Source of the DNA: an uncultured Reyranella sp.
Lineage (GTDB): Bacteria > Pseudomonadota > Alphaproteobacteria > Reyranellales > Reyranellaceae
Length of the DNA stretch: 64,000 nt
Assembly: GCF_945957355.1 (NCBI RefSeq)
Contig: NZ_CAMFKM010000003.1
Span: forward strand, 1-64,000
Direction: 5' to 3'
Part shown: in pieces, positions 45,997 through 54,338 of the stretch
Position numbering within the stretch: position 1 is the stretch's first letter
How the letters are laid out: each line of letters opens with the position of its first letter
Program-made: the position numbers and the translations under genes
The notes under the pieces: model-generated
What the model was told of the DNA's origin: nothing
Databases searched by the model: none
What the model saw: only the letters and a program-made list of their open reading frames with translations

Positions 45997-47640
45997 TTAT
46001 GTACCCCCGCGCAAGCATCCGGCGATCCGGTCGAACACAGAGGCCCGTGCCTCGGCCTGTGCGATCTCTGCCTTTCCTGCGTCGAGTTCCGCCTTTGCTT
46101 CCTTCGGTAGTTCACCCACGGAATCGACGGCTGCGATCTGCTTGTCCAGTTCGGCGATCTCGCGATCCAAGATCGTGGCCTCTGTCTGTCCACCCTCGCG
46201 ACGGATCGATTCCGCCTCACCCCGGATCGCGGCGTACTGGGTGTTCGCCTCGGCCAGTACCTTCAAGTCTGCATGCGATGACAGCACGGGAGGGTTCAGC
46301 TTGTCCCGGAGCCATTGATCGTACTCACGATCAAACACGGCACGTGCATCGGTGATAGCCTGTGCTTCATCCCGAATCATCGTCGGCACATCACGGGACT
46401 GGGCGAACTCAACCTGATCCGGGGCACGCTTGGCGGCCAGCAGTTCCCGAGAGGTAGCCCCTTCTACAAGAGCGTACTGCACGCGACCGCCGTCAGAGTA
46501 GGGGATCACAGAGTATTCGCGACCCGTGCCGGTAACGGGATCGATGTCCGGTCCATCCTTGAGCACCTGTTGATCGAGCCAACGCTTTGCCTGTCGCTCG
46601 TTCGGGAACAGCATCGGACTTCCATCGGTCTTCCGAACGGGTTCCATCTTGGACTCAGCCCGGAGGATGAATCCGTTCGGCGTCTCGACGATCTCCGGCC
46701 GAATACCATCCTCGCGCTGTATACGGTTCATCGCATTCTCTGCGCGCTTGCGTGTGGTGAACGTCATCAGTTCATCGTTGCGAGCGATCATCGGCACGAA
46801 CGACCCATTTCTGTCAGGCATCGGGTGAGGGACATCCGGGGCGGATCGAAGACCACCGCCCATGTCTCGAACCACGGGATCGGGAACGAATGGACCCATG
46901 GCGTTATCGAAGCGGGCCTTCACCATCTCGTAGGGGGTGAGGTTCAAAGTGCCGCCCAGTAGATGTTCGCGTAGCGCCAGATCAGCACGGACCGGACGAC
47001 CTTCGATGACGGACACCAAAGCATCACCGGCCATTGCGCGCTTCGTTTCGAGGGGGGCGTCGTCGATGATCTTGCTGATACCGAACAGGCGATCCTTGGC
47101 GATCCCACCGCCGATGTGCAGGCCACCACCCAATACGCCGCCGAAGATGACGTTCTGAAGTGAGTCGGCCATCGTGTAATCGCGTTGCTCGGCCTGACTG
47201 AGCCCGTAGACAAGCGGCTCAAGCATCGCCGCACCAACGGCACCCTCCGTAACGCCGACGATTCCACGCGTGGCCATGCGTGATCCAATGGTGGCGAGGA
47301 TCGAAGCAAAGCGAGCCTCACCAACAACGGGGATGAATGCCGAGAGTATATTCAGAGGATCGACTACCGATGCGCCCAGACCCACGGCGAGCCGCGCGGT
47401 GCCTTGCCAGAACCCACCAGCACCACGGCTGACTATGTCCTGCCTCAACAGTTCATCCCTCTTCAGGCCCTGAAGTTCCTTGGCCTCGCGTTCGCGAACT
47501 GGTTGATCCCATCCGAGTAGACGCTTGCCGTTTGAGGTGATCCCGTACTTGGAGTTTGCCTCCTCGGCGGTGAGGAGAGGGCTTTCGACGTAGTACGGGT
47601 TCGCGACGGTAACGCCCTGTTCTGGATTAACGATCCGGAA
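45997..47640 (-). CDS. Phage internal virion-type protein, 5' end missing
   Basis: The readable phage sequence begins near NPEQGVTVANPYYVESPLL and runs about 545 residues to the stop at 45997. It includes VVDPLNILSAFIPVVGEARF and GAVGAAMLEPLVYGLSQAE, a small-residue-rich segment typical of membrane-penetrating phage ejection proteins. The frame stays open to 48273, but that part is the antisense of the tailspike gene and not phage-like. No start codon lies near the junction, so the gene is truncated. Confidence 0.6.
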   Translation of the reverse strand, partial: FRIVNPEQGVTVANPYYVESPLLTAEEANSKYGITSNGKRLLGWDQPVREREAKELQGLKRDELLRQDIVSRGAGGFWQGTARLAVGLGASVVDPLNILSAFIPVVGEARFASILATIGSRMATRGIVGVTEGAVGAAMLEPLVYGLSQAEQRDYTMADSLQNVIFGGVLGGGLHIGGGIAKDRLFGISKIIDDAPLETKRAMAGDALVSVIEGRPVRADLALREHLLGGTLNLTPYEMVKARFDNAMGPFVPDPVVRDMGGGLRSAPDVPHPMPDRNGSFVPMIARNDELMTFTTRKRAENAMNRIQREDGIRPEIVETPNGFILRAESKMEPVRKTDGSPMLFPNERQAKRWLDQQVLKDGPDIDPVTGTGREYSVIPYSDGGRVQYALVEGATSRELLAAKRAPDQVEFAQSRDVPTMIRDEAQAITDARAVFDREYDQWLRDKLNPPVLSSHADLKVLAEANTQYAAIRGEAESIRREGGQTEATILDREIAELDKQIAAVDSVGELPKEAKAELDAGKAEIAQAEARASVFDRIAGCLRGGT

Positions 47641-47670
47641 CTCAACGACGGCACCGGCGACAATTCGAAG

Positions 47671-48228
47671 ATGGTCGGCTGCATCATGCGGCGGAACAAG
47701 GTCACCGCCAGCGCCGCGGCGGGTGCGGGCGGTTTGCATGGGATGTTCGGCGGGCATTGCCGCGATCTGCAGTCCTACGACAACGATGTCAGGGCCGGCG
47801 GCCTGAACTACGTCTACAAGAACCTCGACGGCGACCTCGATAGCCACGACAATAAGGCGCAGGGCTACACGTCGTCTGGCTTCCTGTTCAAGAGCGTGGT
47901 GGGGGGCCGCAGCTACAACGACATGCCGACGGCCACGGCGGCCTCCGGCAGCGCGCCGGCCATCTCGCTTTCGCGGGATATCGCCGGCGGCGGTGCCTAC
48001 ACCAGCGGGCTCGCGATCGACACCAACTTCTGCCTCAACAACGGCGCCACCGGCGCGAAGTTCGTGAGCATCGAAGCGGGCTGCAGCGGCACCTTCACCT
48101 ACAATGCGTTCACGCAGAACGCCGGCAGCCTCAATGCCAACCCGTTCAACGCCGGCGCGACGAATTACGCGAGTTTTGGAGCGTGGAAGGCCGCCGTCGG
48201 CACGACCGACGCGGCGAACTTCGCCTAG
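47671..48228 (+). CDS. Phage tailspike C-terminal part (right-handed beta-helix type), 5' truncated
   Basis: The frame is open from about 47590 with WINDPELNDGTGDNSKMVG and continues through HCRDLQSYDNDVRAGGLNYV and YKNLDGDLDSHDNKAQGYTS, a ladder pattern typical of right-handed beta helices in tailspikes. It ends KAAVGTTDAANFA. The 5' part is replaced by the leftward phage gene, so no native start is present. GC matches the host better than the block to its left. It precedes a holin and lysis genes. Confidence 0.6.
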   Translation: MVGCIMRRNKVTASAAAGAGGLHGMFGGHCRDLQSYDNDVRAGGLNYVYKNLDGDLDSHDNKAQGYTSSGFLFKSVVGGRSYNDMPTATAASGSAPAISLSRDIAGGGAYTSGLAIDTNFCLNNGATGAKFVSIEAGCSGTFTYNAFTQNAGSLNANPFNAGATNYASFGAWKAAVGTTDAANFA

Positions 48229-48263
48229 CGCCGGCGACGGAACTCGGGAGCGGGAGGGCTTGG

Positions 48264-48650
48264 ATGCTGGCAATCGCCGACTGGATCCTCGATCGGGTCG
48301 ATACGCTGGCCTTGTGGCTGGTGCCGCCGTCGATGCTGGGCGCGTTCTTCGGGGACGCCTTCCGCAAGGACGTGCTGACGCCGCGGCAGCGGTTCGCCGC
48401 GTTCGCCCTGTCGGTGGCTATCAGTCCGCTGGCGGGCATGGCGGCCGGGAAGGAGTGGGGCTGGCACCCCTATACCTGCGGCGTCATCACCATCCTCGCC
48501 GCGGTGCTGGGCACCGACATGATCGCCCTGGTGGTGTCGATGGTGCGCGAGTTCCGCAGCGACCCCTGGGGCACCGCGGGGAAGAGCGCCGACGCCATCA
48601 AGAAGATCGCCGACGCCCTGCTGGCCTTCGTGCCGTGGAGGGCGAAGTGA
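48264..48650 (+). CDS. Phage holin-like membrane protein
   Basis: From ATG 48264 the product is 128 residues with hydrophobic segments around WILDRVDTLALWLVPPSMLG, RFAAFALSVAISPLAGMAAG and CGVITILAAVLGTDMIALVV, and a charged tail. Its position just before a muramidase gene points to a holin that opens the inner membrane. Its stop overlaps the next start (GTGA). Confidence 0.65.
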   Translation: MLAIADWILDRVDTLALWLVPPSMLGAFFGDAFRKDVLTPRQRFAAFALSVAISPLAGMAAGKEWGWHPYTCGVITILAAVLGTDMIALVVSMVREFRSDPWGTAGKSADAIKKIADALLAFVPWRAK

Positions 48651-48742
48651 GGGTCGGCGAGATCGTCTTCATCCTCTTGGCCCTCGCGTTCCTATGCTGG
48701 CGGGTGCGGCGGGCCGGCCGGCCCAAGGGGCCCGCCCGGTAA
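48647..48742 (+). CDS. 31-residue membrane microprotein in the lysis cassette
   Basis: GTG 48647 overlaps the holin stop and encodes 31 residues: a hydrophobic segment IVFILLALAFLCW and a basic tail RVRRAGRPKGPAR. The overlap and membrane character suggest a real gene, perhaps a holin partner or antiholin. This is inference. Confidence 0.45.
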   Translation: MRVGEIVFILLALAFLCWRVRRAGRPKGPAR

Positions 48743-48873
48743 GCGACGGGCGAACGGCGTTCGCCAAGAGCGACGTCAGACTGCTTCAACACCCTCATTC
48801 AGTCTGCACTGTGTGAGCTCACGGGCCTGGTTACACGCCCTGCCGCTCACCAGTGCTTTCCGGAGGAATGCAC

Positions 48874-49437
48874 TTGGATCGCATTTCCGAGATGATCGAG
48901 CGCGTCCTCATCCGCGAGGGCTGCGACACCTACACCGACGATCCGAGCGACGCCGGCGGCCCGACCAAGTGGGGAATCACGCAGGGCGCGCTGGCGAAGT
49001 GGCGCGGCCGGCCGGTGTCGGCCGCCGAGGTTCAGGCGCTGGGCAAGGACGAAGCCGTCGCCATCTACCGCCGGGACTACATGGCGCCGTTCGAGACGAT
49101 CGAGGATCCGGCGCTGCTCGAGCTGCTGTTCGACTTCGGCGTGAACCACGGAGTGGGGCGCGCGGCCGAGGCCGTGCAGACCGTCCTGCAGCGCATCGGC
49201 TACTACACAGGCGCCATCGACGGCGCTTTTGGCCCGAAATCCCGTGAGGCCCTGGCCAAGGTCCAGAACGACGCCGCGCTGTTCTACGCGGTGAAGTGCG
49301 AGCGCCTCGAGGCCTACATGCGCTATGCCGGCCGCGTGCCGGCCAACGTCGTCTATCTCGGCGGCTGGGCGAACCGGAACGACCAGTTCGAGAAGCGCTT
49401 CGCCGATGCCGGCGGCAGCACCGTGAGTGCTGCCTGA
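48874..49437 (+). CDS. Endolysin, GH108-type N-acetylmuramidase
   Basis: TTG 48874, seven bases after CGGAGG, gives 187 residues. ATG 48868 sits too close to that site but is possible. The muramidase domain has the active-site region REGCDTYTDDPSDAGGPTKW followed by GIT, with the catalytic Glu in the REG motif. A C-terminal peptidoglycan-binding segment shows QRIGYYTGAIDGAFGP. It degrades the cell wall at lysis. The stop overlaps the Rz gene (TGATG). Confidence 0.88.
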   Translation: MDRISEMIERVLIREGCDTYTDDPSDAGGPTKWGITQGALAKWRGRPVSAAEVQALGKDEAVAIYRRDYMAPFETIEDPALLELLFDFGVNHGVGRAAEAVQTVLQRIGYYTGAIDGAFGPKSREALAKVQNDAALFYAVKCERLEAYMRYAGRVPANVVYLGGWANRNDQFEKRFADAGGSTVSAA

Positions 49438-49886
49438 TGCCGGCCATCCTCGCCCGCAACCCGCTCGCCAGCGGCCTTGGCATCGCCACCACGCTGCTGG
49501 CCATCCTTCTCGGTGTGCAGACGGTGCGCCTGGCTTGGAGCGAGCGCGAGACGGTCGCCGCAGAGCGGGCCGTCGATGCCGAGAAGCTGAAGCACGCTGA
49601 CTTCAAGACTGCCCTCGCCGAGAAGTCGCTCGAGGTCGAGCGAGCCGCAAAGGCCCGTTCCGACGCCGGCATCAAGGAACTCGCCGAGGAGGTCCGCAGC
49701 GTCGGCCTCGTCGCCACCCAAGCCAAAACGGAGATCCGCCTTGTGCCAGCTTCGAACGGCGGTCCGTGCGACCGCGATCCTGCTTATCTCTCAATGCTCA
49801 ACGGCGTGTCTGCAATCCTCGCCGCAGGAGGTGCCGGTCGTGACAAAGGTCAAGCCGGGTCCGGAGCTGCTGCGAAAGTGCGATAG
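49437..49886 (+). CDS. Spanin inner-membrane subunit (Rz-like)
   Basis: The 149-residue product has one N-terminal membrane segment (ASGLGIATTLLAILLGVQTV) followed by a long charged coiled coil (LKHADFKTALAEKSLEVERA). This is the layout of Rz, which links inner to outer membrane with Rz1 during lysis. The last third encodes Rz1 in another frame. Sequence conservation in this family is low, so the call rests on layout and position. Confidence 0.75.
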   Translation: MPAILARNPLASGLGIATTLLAILLGVQTVRLAWSERETVAAERAVDAEKLKHADFKTALAEKSLEVERAAKARSDAGIKELAEEVRSVGLVATQAKTEIRLVPASNGGPCDRDPAYLSMLNGVSAILAAGGAGRDKGQAGSGAAAKVR

Positions 49887-50007
49887 GCCCCTGCAGCCCG
49901 ACCCAGCGAAGGGCGTCGCCTACAACGGCGAGGTCATGATCGACATCGCCGCCAAGGGCGAAGAGTGCGCGGTCCGAATGAGTGCGCTAGTCGATTGGTT
50001 CGAGTGA
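49741..50007 (+). CDS. Spanin outer-membrane lipoprotein (Rz1-like), embedded in Rz
   Basis: TTG 49741 opens an 88-residue frame inside Rz, shifted by one base. It begins MCQLRTAVRATAILLISQ and has a lipobox-like STAC at residues 20-23, then a Pro-containing region (SSPQEVPVVTKVKPGPELL). The embedded arrangement with a lipoprotein signal is diagnostic for Rz1. It extends 121 bases beyond the Rz stop. Confidence 0.7.
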   Translation: MCQLRTAVRATAILLISQCSTACLQSSPQEVPVVTKVKPGPELLRKCDRPLQPDPAKGVAYNGEVMIDIAAKGEECAVRMSALVDWFE

Positions 50008-50236
50008 TAGCAGGTACCCGTCGATCGACGACGACTGGTGGATTTGTGTGCGCGGCGTCTTCAGGCCGTCGACAAGCGGCTGAGCGTTCCCAGCCGTCGG
50101 TCTTCGCTTTTTAGCAGCGGTCCAAGTACGATAGTCCAACAGAAGCAGGGCCAAGGTTATTGCGGTGGACGAAACGAGATGGGAATGCCCATTATCACCG
50201 ATAATGCGCTAGCCTGCTATTCGAACATGAAGCCGG
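50008..50236. other. Intergenic stretch without a convincing gene
   Basis: About 230 bases between Rz1 and the Rieske gene. One 72-codon frame is present but has no ribosome binding site or recognisable sequence. No terminator was identified. Confidence 0.5.
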
Positions 50237-51376
50237 ATGATGGCCCTTCGAGGTAGTGACACTTTCGCCGAGGATTGGGCTAGATCATTGACCGATCCGC
50301 AGGCGTTTGCCTATGAGCAGCGCCGTCTGGCCTTTGTTTGGACGTTCCTCGGATTTACTGGCGATGTTGCAAATGAGGGAGACTGGTTTCGTGCGTCATT
50401 AGCGACGCGGTCGGTTTTCGTGCAGCGGTTTGGAGCTGAGCTCAGAGGCTTCGAAAATGTGTGCGCGCATCGCTTCTACCCGTTGCGAACCGAGGAAAAA
50501 GGCAATGGCCCGATAGTCTGCGGCTTTCACCACTGGCGATATGACGTTGACGGCAAAGTGATCGGAATCCCAGTATGTCAGCAGCAGTTTGGCACCGTAT
50601 CGCGCGCCTTGGGCGCACACCTCAATCAAATAGAGGTGGCGACCTGTGGTACGCTCATCTTCGGCCGCTTTCCGGCTTCAAAGAAACGGGAATCGCTCTT
50701 AGAATACTTAGGCATTGGCTTTCCAATCCTCGAAGCTCTGTCGCGACCTGAGCGTAAGCCGCTTGCCCTCTCAACGCGGCTCAAGGCGAACTGGAAGCTC
50801 GCTTTCCACATCTCGCTCGACGACTATCACCCCGTTGCCATTCATCCTAGGACGTTTGGCCGGGAGGGATACGTAAATCGCGAGAATGTTGGCTATTTCC
50901 GATTTGGCGCCCACAGCGCATTTCTAAATACGAAGAGAGCAGTGGCTTTGGAAGAGATGGCTGCGGCCTGCGCGGACGGCTCCTTTCAGGCAAACCGCTA
51001 CAGTATTTTCCAGATTCTCCCGAACTTTCTCATCGCCATGTTCCGGTCGGACGGCAACTTCTTTCACTGTTGCATCCAGCACTTCATTCCGGTTTCGAAC
51101 GACGAGTCCATCTTACGGTCATGGGTGTACCCGGCCCCCTTCCCAGTTAACTCCCCTTGGCTTGTCCGCTCGACGAGGTGGTTGAGCGATATTGTCCGCA
51201 ATCGGCTGGTCGTGCACTACGCCAGGCAAGTCATGCGCCAAGACAACCAAGTCTGCGAGCGGCTGCAGGAGGTCGCTCATCAAGTTGGCAGGCCACCCTA
51301 TTTGGCCGCATTGGAGGAGCGGATCGGCTGGTTTGAACAGTCTTATCTGGAGCTCGTTGGAGGAAGTGAGGAGTGA
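50237..51376 (+). CDS. Rieske-type aromatic ring-hydroxylating oxygenase, alpha-subunit-like
   Basis: The 379-residue protein has an N-terminal Rieske [2Fe-2S] domain with ligands C76, H78, C95 and H98 (CAHRFYP and CGFHHW). The catalytic domain has DDYHPVAIHP, giving H198 and H203 for the mononuclear iron, and an Asp near 336 (RQDNQVCERLQ). No ferredoxin or reductase gene is nearby. Codon use differs from the host genes (more A/T-ending codons), consistent with acquisition with the island. The substrate is unknown. Confidence 0.85.
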   Translation: MMALRGSDTFAEDWARSLTDPQAFAYEQRRLAFVWTFLGFTGDVANEGDWFRASLATRSVFVQRFGAELRGFENVCAHRFYPLRTEEKGNGPIVCGFHHWRYDVDGKVIGIPVCQQQFGTVSRALGAHLNQIEVATCGTLIFGRFPASKKRESLLEYLGIGFPILEALSRPERKPLALSTRLKANWKLAFHISLDDYHPVAIHPRTFGREGYVNRENVGYFRFGAHSAFLNTKRAVALEEMAAACADGSFQANRYSIFQILPNFLIAMFRSDGNFFHCCIQHFIPVSNDESILRSWVYPAPFPVNSPWLVRSTRWLSDIVRNRLVVHYARQVMRQDNQVCERLQEVAHQVGRPPYLAALEERIGWFEQSYLELVGGSEE

Positions 51377-51570
51377 AAAGCCGGGTGGACGCGGCCCGAG
51401 CGCTTCTGAAGACGTCCAATGTCGCGATCGAACGCCGGCACAGGAACCAGCATTTCGGGTTACGATCCCTGATCGTAAGCGAGGGTCGAGAAGCTCAGGA
51501 GGTTTCGGCGCTCTGTCGCGCGACCGTTCATCTTGCGCCTCGATGCGCCCCGTTTTCCGCACTGCCCTAG
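51373..51570 (+). CDS. Short ORF coupled to the Rieske gene, doubtful
   Basis: GTG 51373 overlaps the Rieske stop (GTGA) and is preceded by GGAGGAAGTGAG. It encodes 65 residues starting VKSRVDAARALLKTSNVAIE. The first 40 residues look protein-like, while the later part (RATVHLAPRCAPFSALP) does not. It may be the 5' remnant of a gene cut by a rearrangement. No family was recognised. Confidence 0.3.
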   Translation: MKSRVDAARALLKTSNVAIERRHRNQHFGLRSLIVSEGREAQEVSALCRATVHLAPRCAPFSALP

Positions 51571-51704
51571 GGGCTTGTCATCAGGCGATACGGCCGGCAT
51601 GGACCCAGTCGCGGAAGGTCTAACCCCGGCCGGGCTCGGTGGTATCGGGGTGGCGCACCAACATCGCATGCCAAGTGTAGGCTATAGGAAGACACGCGGG
51701 CTCT

Positions 51705-51971
51705 TTATCGAGCTTTAATAATCCCGTTCTCAACGAGGTCCGAAACATCCAACGAGCGTCCACTCGGGTGCCTTAGGATGAACCCCGGCTTGTCCATTGC
51801 TCGCGAACCTTGCAAAAAAGGCGGAAGCCCGGTCTGCATGCCCTGATAGGTTCCGATGTCGACTTGTTCCCCGCTGCATGTCCGGCATGCCTGTGTGACT
51901 TCGAAAAGCTTCGCCCGTATCGCCATGCCTGAAACCCTCCATTGATGCAGATCGGTTTTCTGAATGGCCAT
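51705..51971 (-). CDS. Hypothetical protein, 88 residues
   Basis: ATG 51971 with AAGGAGG three bases upstream gives MAIQKTDLHQWRVSGMAIRA and a short soluble protein with CRTCSGEQVDIGTYQG, later PGFILRHPSGRSLDVSDLVE. A CxxC pair is present. No family was recognised. The strong ribosome binding site supports a real gene. Confidence 0.45.
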   Translation of the reverse strand: MAIQKTDLHQWRVSGMAIRAKLFEVTQACRTCSGEQVDIGTYQGMQTGLPPFLQGSRAMDKPGFILRHPSGRSLDVSDLVENGIIKAR

Positions 51972-52290
51972 TGGCCTCCTTATCTTGGCCGAACTTCGCA
52001 CGCCGTAGCGGGGCGTCTCAACCCCGCACTGGTTGCGATTTCACCCCTCGAATGGTCGGAAACTGGGCAATCTTGAGGTTAGCGGTCGCGGCGAGGGATC
52101 CCGACAGCCGGATTGCCGCCTCCGCCCTGGACGTGCTGCCACTGAACTTCGGGGTACGCGCGTCCTTTTGTCGAGGCCTCTTGCCTGGGAAAACACAGAA
52201 TCTGGGCGTGCCGTCAGCAACAACGGCGGCGTGAAGACGCCGCATACCGACCGTTGAGGGGCCCGTCTTGGGCGTTTCCTCCCTAAACTT
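51972..52290. other. Intergenic stretch, no gene seen
   Basis: About 320 bases between the 88-residue hypothetical and the terminator at 52291. Short frames on both strands lack ribosome binding sites and recognisable sequence. No RNA gene was recognised. Confidence 0.4.
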
Positions 52291-52324
52291 GCCCGTCCCG
52301 GTAAACCCGGAGCGGGCGCTTTTT
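52291..52324 (+). terminator. Probable rho-independent terminator
   Basis: A GCCCG/CGGGC stem (52291-52295 with 52313-52317) with an inner CCGG/CCGG helix is followed by GCTTTTT. It points along the + strand, facing the 3' end of the minus-strand sulfotransferase gene. Which + strand transcript it ends is unclear. Confidence 0.55.
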
Positions 52325-52374
52325 GCGTTTCTGGGCCAAGAATGTCGGTTTAGGGGATGGCGGCGGCGCCAGCT

Positions 52375-53679
52375 CTATCCGGGTCGATCGGCCGGCGGAT
52401 CCTTCGGCTGGAGTAGCACGATGTCGTAGCGGCGGCCGTTGCGGTTGGGATCGGAATTGTCGGACGTCGAGAAATAGAGATCGTCCTTCCAATGCGAGTA
52501 GGCCCCGGTGCCCCGGCTCCTGATGATGGCATGGCCCGCATGGGCCGGGCCGAGGGGCCTGTCGTTCTCGTAGAGCAGGAGCGTCGAGCGCTCCTTGGCC
52601 TGATCGCCATCGGCCAGCCGCGCGAAGAGTTCGCCCTGCGCCGTATGGCGCAGGCGGTAGAGCCAGCAGAAGCCCTGCTCGTTTTCGAAGCCGTCGATCG
52701 GGACGCGCAAGGCAACTTCGGATTGCCCTGCGCCGGCGGCGGATCGCGGCGGCGGCGAGGTTCCGGCCGGCGCCGGCGCCGCCAACAGGAGCTCGCGCGA
52801 GGCCCGTCCCTCCCTCAGCCGGAACTGCATCTCCTCCCGGAACGCCGCTTCGAGCCGGCGATTGAGGTCGGTGCCCTGCTCGCGCGGCACGCGGTCCGGA
52901 TCGATAGAGGCGCGTGGCGTGTCGGGCAGACCGAGAAAGCCGGCAATGCGCCCGAGCTCCTCTTCCGGCGCGCCGCGCAGATCCTCGAAGGTGATCCTGA
53001 GCGGCGTGATGCCGAACAAGGCAACGAAGCGGTCGAGCCACTCGCGGGCCACGAAGACTCGGTCGATCCGGGTGGAGACCGCCGCGAAGGTCAGGTCAGA
53101 GTACTCGAGAGATCGCGTCGGCTGCAGATCGGCGCGATAGGCGCCGGTCATCTCGGCCAGCAGCAGCGATATTGCCTGGCGGATGACGTTGCGGCGCGAG
53201 AGATGGATGAAATTCCACTCATGGATATGCGCCGGGAATTCGCCGATCTCGAAGAGCAGCATCAGCGCCTGCATATGCGCCTTGGTGCAGAGGATGCCGT
53301 TGGGCAGGCGGCGGCAGAGTGCGGCCATGAATACCGCGGGGTCCTGGCCTTCGCCGATGTTGTGGCCGCGCGAAACCGACGACTCGCGGTTCAGGTATTC
53401 ATGGGCGTCGATTCCCAGGCCCCGCAGCAGACCCGAGAGGTATTCGCTGCCCGACCGGCTGGTCGCCAGCACGATGACTCGCTTGCGCAGCTTGCGCAGC
53501 TGGCGATGGCAGTCGGTGTCGGCCGCCGTGCCGCGGCGGATATGCCGGGAAATTGGGAAGGCAAGGGCACGGTCGAGATCTGGATCGGCGCGCGCCATGG
53601 TGGCGGCAAAATCATCGGCCATGACGTCTCCATGCCAAGCAGGCACGTTTCTGATAAAAGCCGGGTCGGGCTTCGTCAA
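52375..53679 (-). CDS. Stf0-type sulfotransferase with extra C-terminal domain
   Basis: The first 270 residues resemble PAPS-dependent sulfotransferases of the Stf0/LPS group. The phosphosulfate loop is VIVLATSRSGSEYLSGLL at about 68-85, and FIHLSRRNVIRQAIS with the downstream REWLDRF region is typical. The last 120 residues form a separate domain (FCWLYRLRHTAQGELFARLA, IIRSRGTGAYSHWKDDLYF) that I do not recognise. The start may be ATG 53679 or 53622. It is divergent from a methyltransferase only five bases away. Confidence 0.75.
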   Translation of the reverse strand: MTKPDPAFIRNVPAWHGDVMADDFAATMARADPDLDRALAFPISRHIRRGTAADTDCHRQLRKLRKRVIVLATSRSGSEYLSGLLRGLGIDAHEYLNRESSVSRGHNIGEGQDPAVFMAALCRRLPNGILCTKAHMQALMLLFEIGEFPAHIHEWNFIHLSRRNVIRQAISLLLAEMTGAYRADLQPTRSLEYSDLTFAAVSTRIDRVFVAREWLDRFVALFGITPLRITFEDLRGAPEEELGRIAGFLGLPDTPRASIDPDRVPREQGTDLNRRLEAAFREEMQFRLREGRASRELLLAAPAPAGTSPPPRSAAGAGQSEVALRVPIDGFENEQGFCWLYRLRHTAQGELFARLADGDQAKERSTLLLYENDRPLGPAHAGHAIIRSRGTGAYSHWKDDLYFSTSDNSDPNRNGRRYDIVLLQPKDPPADRPG

Positions 53680-53684
53680 ATCAA

Positions 53685-54338
53685 ATGGGAATCGCGCTAA
53701 TGCCGGTGTGGGAAGACAGTGCCGACAGTGTCCACGATCACGGCCACAGGGATTCCGTCGGCGGTCTTTGGGACGAGATCGGCCGTCTGCAGCTCGACTT
53801 TCTAGTGCAGCAGGGCTTGCGGCCGGAAGACGTCGTAGTCGACGTCGCGTGCGGCTCGTTGCGCGGCGGCGTGCATCTGATCCGCTATCTCGAGCCCGGC
53901 CATTATCTCGGAATCGACAAGAAGATCGAGCTGGTCATCTACGGCGTGGGTGCCGAACTCGGCCTCGATACCTATCGCGAGAAGCGCCCGCGCTTCGTCA
54001 TTTCCGACCGCTTCGACTTCGATCGCTTCGAACGCCGCCCGAATTTCGGCATCGGTCAATCGATCTTCACGCATCTGGCGGCCGAGGACATCATCTTGTG
54101 CCTGCGCAAGTTGCGCCTGCAGGCCGCCGACGGTTGTCGCTTTTTCGCCTCCTACCGGGACGTCCCGAGCGCTCGTGAAAATCCGCCGAGATCGCATTCC
54201 CATGAAGTCTTCGACTATACGCGGGATCAGATGACGGGGTTTGCCGCCGAAGGTGGCTGGACGTTCGACTATATCGGCGACTGGAAGCACCCGCGGCATC
54301 TGAAGATGGCGGCGTTCACCCCGCGTCCTGCCGGCTGA
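53685..54338 (+). CDS. Class I SAM-dependent methyltransferase
   Basis: The 217-residue product has the SAM-binding strand VVVDVACGSLRGGVHLIRYL, followed by LGIDKKIEL (acidic residue for the SAM ribose) and SIFTHLAAEDIILCLRKL, the normal order for a Rossmann-fold methyltransferase. ATG 53685 or 53700 may be the start. The substrate is unknown. Divergence from the sulfotransferase suggests joint work on a glycan or small molecule, which is inference. Confidence 0.8.
   Translation: MGIALMPVWEDSADSVHDHGHRDSVGGLWDEIGRLQLDFLVQQGLRPEDVVVDVACGSLRGGVHLIRYLEPGHYLGIDKKIELVIYGVGAELGLDTYREKRPRFVISDRFDFDRFERRPNFGIGQSIFTHLAAEDIILCLRKLRLQAADGCRFFASYRDVPSARENPPRSHSHEVFDYTRDQMTGFAAEGGWTFDYIGDWKHPRHLKMAAFTPRPAG

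Noticed and set aside
47641..48273. N-terminal extension of the leftward internal-virion gene
   Set aside because: The frame is open, but the predicted residues are the antisense of the beta-helix tailspike gene and show no phage-like sequence.
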